A stretch of 7,807 nucleotides of DNA from contig JABXJZ010000060.1 in the NCBI GenBank assembly GCA_013375335.1, positions 1 to 7,807 of the forward strand, in the 5' to 3' direction. The position numbers were made by a program, and so were the translations under genes. The stretch's first letter is position 1. Every line of letters begins with the position of its first letter. This document shows, one piece after another, positions 6,049 to 7,807 of the stretch. This DNA is from Desulfobacterales bacterium (GTDB taxonomy: Bacteria > Desulfobacterota > DSM-4660 > Desulfatiglandales > B25-G16). The notes under the pieces were generated by a model. It was given only the letters and a program-made list of their open reading frames with translations. It searched no databases and was not told the origin of the DNA.

Positions 6049-7807
6049 ATGACCATGAGGCGTACCATACTTGTCTGCCAGGGTACAGGCTGTGTATCCT
6101 CAAACTCAACCCAGATACAAAGAGAATTTGAACGTGAGATCATAGAACATCAATTAAATGATGTAAAAGTAAAACTAACTGGGTGTCATGGTTTCTGTCA
6201 GATAGGGCCGACCGTTATAATAGAGCCTGATGATATTCTGTACTGTCGGTTAAAACCGGCTGATGTAAAAGAGATTGTTAATTCACATCTAATAAATGGG
6301 ATTCCTGTAGGCCAGCTCCATTATCATGATCTCACTACAGGAAATCCTGTCCCAAAATGGACAGATATTCCTTTCTACAAAAGACAGCAGAGGATGATTA
6401 CCACCCACTGTGGATATATCAATCCAGAAGAGATAGAAGAATACCTCGCTATCGGAGGATACAGAGCAGTTAGACAGGCAGTTTTGGCCATGACGCCCGA
6501 GGAAATAATTGAAGAGGTCAAATCTTCTCAGTTGCGTGGGCGTGGAGGAGCCGGCTTCCTCACTGGTGTCAAATGGGATTTTGCACGGCGCAGTAATGGT
6601 GGAGGGGCATATCAAAAATACATAATCTGTAATGCAGATGAAGGTGATCCAGGCGCGTTCATGGATCGGGTTATTCTTGAATCAACCCCTCATAGCATCA
6701 TTGAAGGTATGATTATTGCGGCATTCGCCATCGGGGCCTCAAGGGGATTTATCTATGTTCGAGCTGAATATCCCCTGGCTATCCATAGAATTGAAGTTGC
6801 TATTACACAGGCAAGGACGAAAGGATTCCTTGGATCTCACATATTCGGTTCTGATTTTGATTTCGATTTACAGATCAATCAAGGGGCTGGTGCATTCGTT
6901 TGCGGGGAAGAAACCGCATTGATGGCGTCTATCATGGGGAAAAGAGGAAATCCGCGGCCACGTCCCCCTTATCCTGCCTCAGAAGGTCTTTGGGGAAGGC
7001 CTACAAATATCAACAATGTCAAAACATATGCCTATATCCCTCTTATAATCAAAAATGGGGCCAGGTTGTTTGCTGATATTGGTCTTGAAAAGTCCAGAGG
7101 TACAGCCGTTTTTTGCCTTACTGGAAAGATCAATAATTCAGGTCTTATTGAAGTCCCGATGGGAATAAAACTCCGTCAAATAATATATGATATCGGGGGT
7201 GGAATACCTAATGGAAAGAAATTCAAGGCCATTCAGACTGGAGGCCCCTCAGGGGGATGTCTCCCGGAAAGGTACCTTGATAAAGAGGTAACATATGAGT
7301 CATTGGAGGCTGCTGGGTCAATCCTGGGATCGGGAGGCATGATTGTCCTTGATGAAGATATATGTATGGTGGATATGGCTAAATACTTTATTAATTTTAC
7401 CCAGGAAGAAAGCTGCGGGAAGTGTTCACCATGTCGTATAGGAACAGAGAAGTTGCTTAACATATTAGAAAAGATAGTTAATGGTCAAGGTCAAGAGGAG
7501 GATTTGGGGTTACTTGAAGAACTTGGGGAGTTAGTAAAAAACGGTTCTCTTTGTGGATTAGGCCAGACTGCCCCAAATCCTGTGCTTAGTGCTATTAAAT
7601 ACTTTAGAGACGAATATATAGCCCATATTGTTGATAAGAGGTGCCCTGCAAAGGTTTGTAAGGCACTTATCGAATACTACATTGATGAAGACCAGTGCAC
7701 CGGTTGTTTGCTCTGTTTAAGGGGCTGCCCAACAAATGCCATTACTGAGCGAAGAGGTGAAAGGACAAAGGAGGGGGAAGTAAGAGAATCAGATAAAGTA
7801 CCATCAG
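6049..7807 (+). CDS. nuoF: NuoF/HydB/BfuB-type FMN, NADH and Fe-S subunit (3' end outside window)
   Basis: Open from ATG 6049 (GGGAG 5 nt upstream) to the right edge, 586 codons without a stop. Residues 1-95 are a thioredoxin-like [2Fe-2S] domain with C10-x4-C15 (CQGTGC) and C46-x3-C50 (CHGFC). The NuoF core follows: the glycine-rich LRGRGGAGFLTGVKW motif (162-176) and NADEGDPGAF (195-204) for FMN/NADH, GAGAFVCGEETAL (279-291), and the N3-type [4Fe-4S] ligands C456, C459, C462, C502. A C-terminal ferredoxin domain begins with C550/553/556/560; its second cluster would lie beyond the window. H526, C532 and C537 before it resemble a conserved His/Cys site that I recall as zinc-binding in HydB-type proteins. 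The extra N- and C-terminal Fe-S domains mark the HydB/BfuB/HndC type rather than plain complex I NuoF. It should oxidise or reduce NAD(H) with the NuoE part of 994-1995. It is clearly more AT-rich than the genes before it. Confidence 0.93.
   Translation, partial: MTMRRTILVCQGTGCVSSNSTQIQREFEREIIEHQLNDVKVKLTGCHGFCQIGPTVIIEPDDILYCRLKPADVKEIVNSHLINGIPVGQLHYHDLTTGNPVPKWTDIPFYKRQQRMITTHCGYINPEEIEEYLAIGGYRAVRQAVLAMTPEEIIEEVKSSQLRGRGGAGFLTGVKWDFARRSNGGGAYQKYIICNADEGDPGAFMDRVILESTPHSIIEGMIIAAFAIGASRGFIYVRAEYPLAIHRIEVAITQARTKGFLGSHIFGSDFDFDLQINQGAGAFVCGEETALMASIMGKRGNPRPRPPYPASEGLWGRPTNINNVKTYAYIPLIIKNGARLFADIGLEKSRGTAVFCLTGKINNSGLIEVPMGIKLRQIIYDIGGGIPNGKKFKAIQTGGPSGGCLPERYLDKEVTYESLEAAGSILGSGGMIVLDEDICMVDMAKYFINFTQEESCGKCSPCRIGTEKLLNILEKIVNGQGQEEDLGLLEELGELVKNGSLCGLGQTAPNPVLSAIKYFRDEYIAHIVDKRCPAKVCKALIEYYIDEDQCTGCLLCLRGCPTNAITERRGERTKEGEVRESDKVPS

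Overview
The window holds one gene cluster, entirely on the + strand, from what looks like a strictly anaerobic bacterium. The mix of receiver domains without DNA-binding outputs, Nfn-type flavoproteins and NuoEFG-type subunits is what I would expect from a Desulfobacterota (former Deltaproteobacteria) sulfate reducer or syntroph. That taxonomic guess is an inference from gene content, not something the sequence proves.

Layout: (1) 1-267, the C-terminal end of a CBS/ACT-type small-ligand sensor, cut by the left edge. (2) 292-918, a response-regulator receiver with a short non-DNA-binding tail. (3) 994-1995, a second receiver fused to a NuoE-type thioredoxin-like [2Fe-2S] domain. (4) 2024-3688, a NuoG-like multi-cluster iron-sulfur protein whose molybdopterin-type C-terminal part is strongly shortened. 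(5) 3698-4552, an NfnA-type FAD/[2Fe-2S] subunit. (6) 4565-6010, an NfnB-type (GltD-like) FAD/NADP(H)/[4Fe-4S] subunit. (7) 6049 to the right edge, a NuoF/HydB/BfuB-type FMN- and NADH-binding subunit with an N-terminal [2Fe-2S] domain and the start of a C-terminal ferredoxin domain, cut by the right edge. Gaps are 24, 75, 28, 9, 12 and 38 nt, with no convincing terminator or internal promoter, so the genes are probably one operon.

How it may work: NfnA plus NfnB alone would make an electron-bifurcating NADH-dependent reduced ferredoxin:NADP+ oxidoreductase. NuoE, NuoF and NuoG types are the NADH-handling, Fe-S-wired module shared by complex I, HydABC-type bifurcating hydrogenases and the wider Bfu family. 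Finding all five in one operon suggests a composite flavin-based bifurcating oxidoreductase with two probable NAD(H) sites, one probable NADP(H) site and at least twelve Fe-S clusters by motif count. Covalent attachment of a receiver to the NuoE subunit, plus a second receiver and a CBS/ACT protein just upstream, suggests that the complex is controlled at protein level. The fusion and the NfnAB+NuoEFG combination are the main points of interest. The last gene is also noticeably more AT-rich than the rest.

I saw no RNA genes, mobile elements, CRISPR arrays or long repeats. No stretch over 300 bases lacks a gene.
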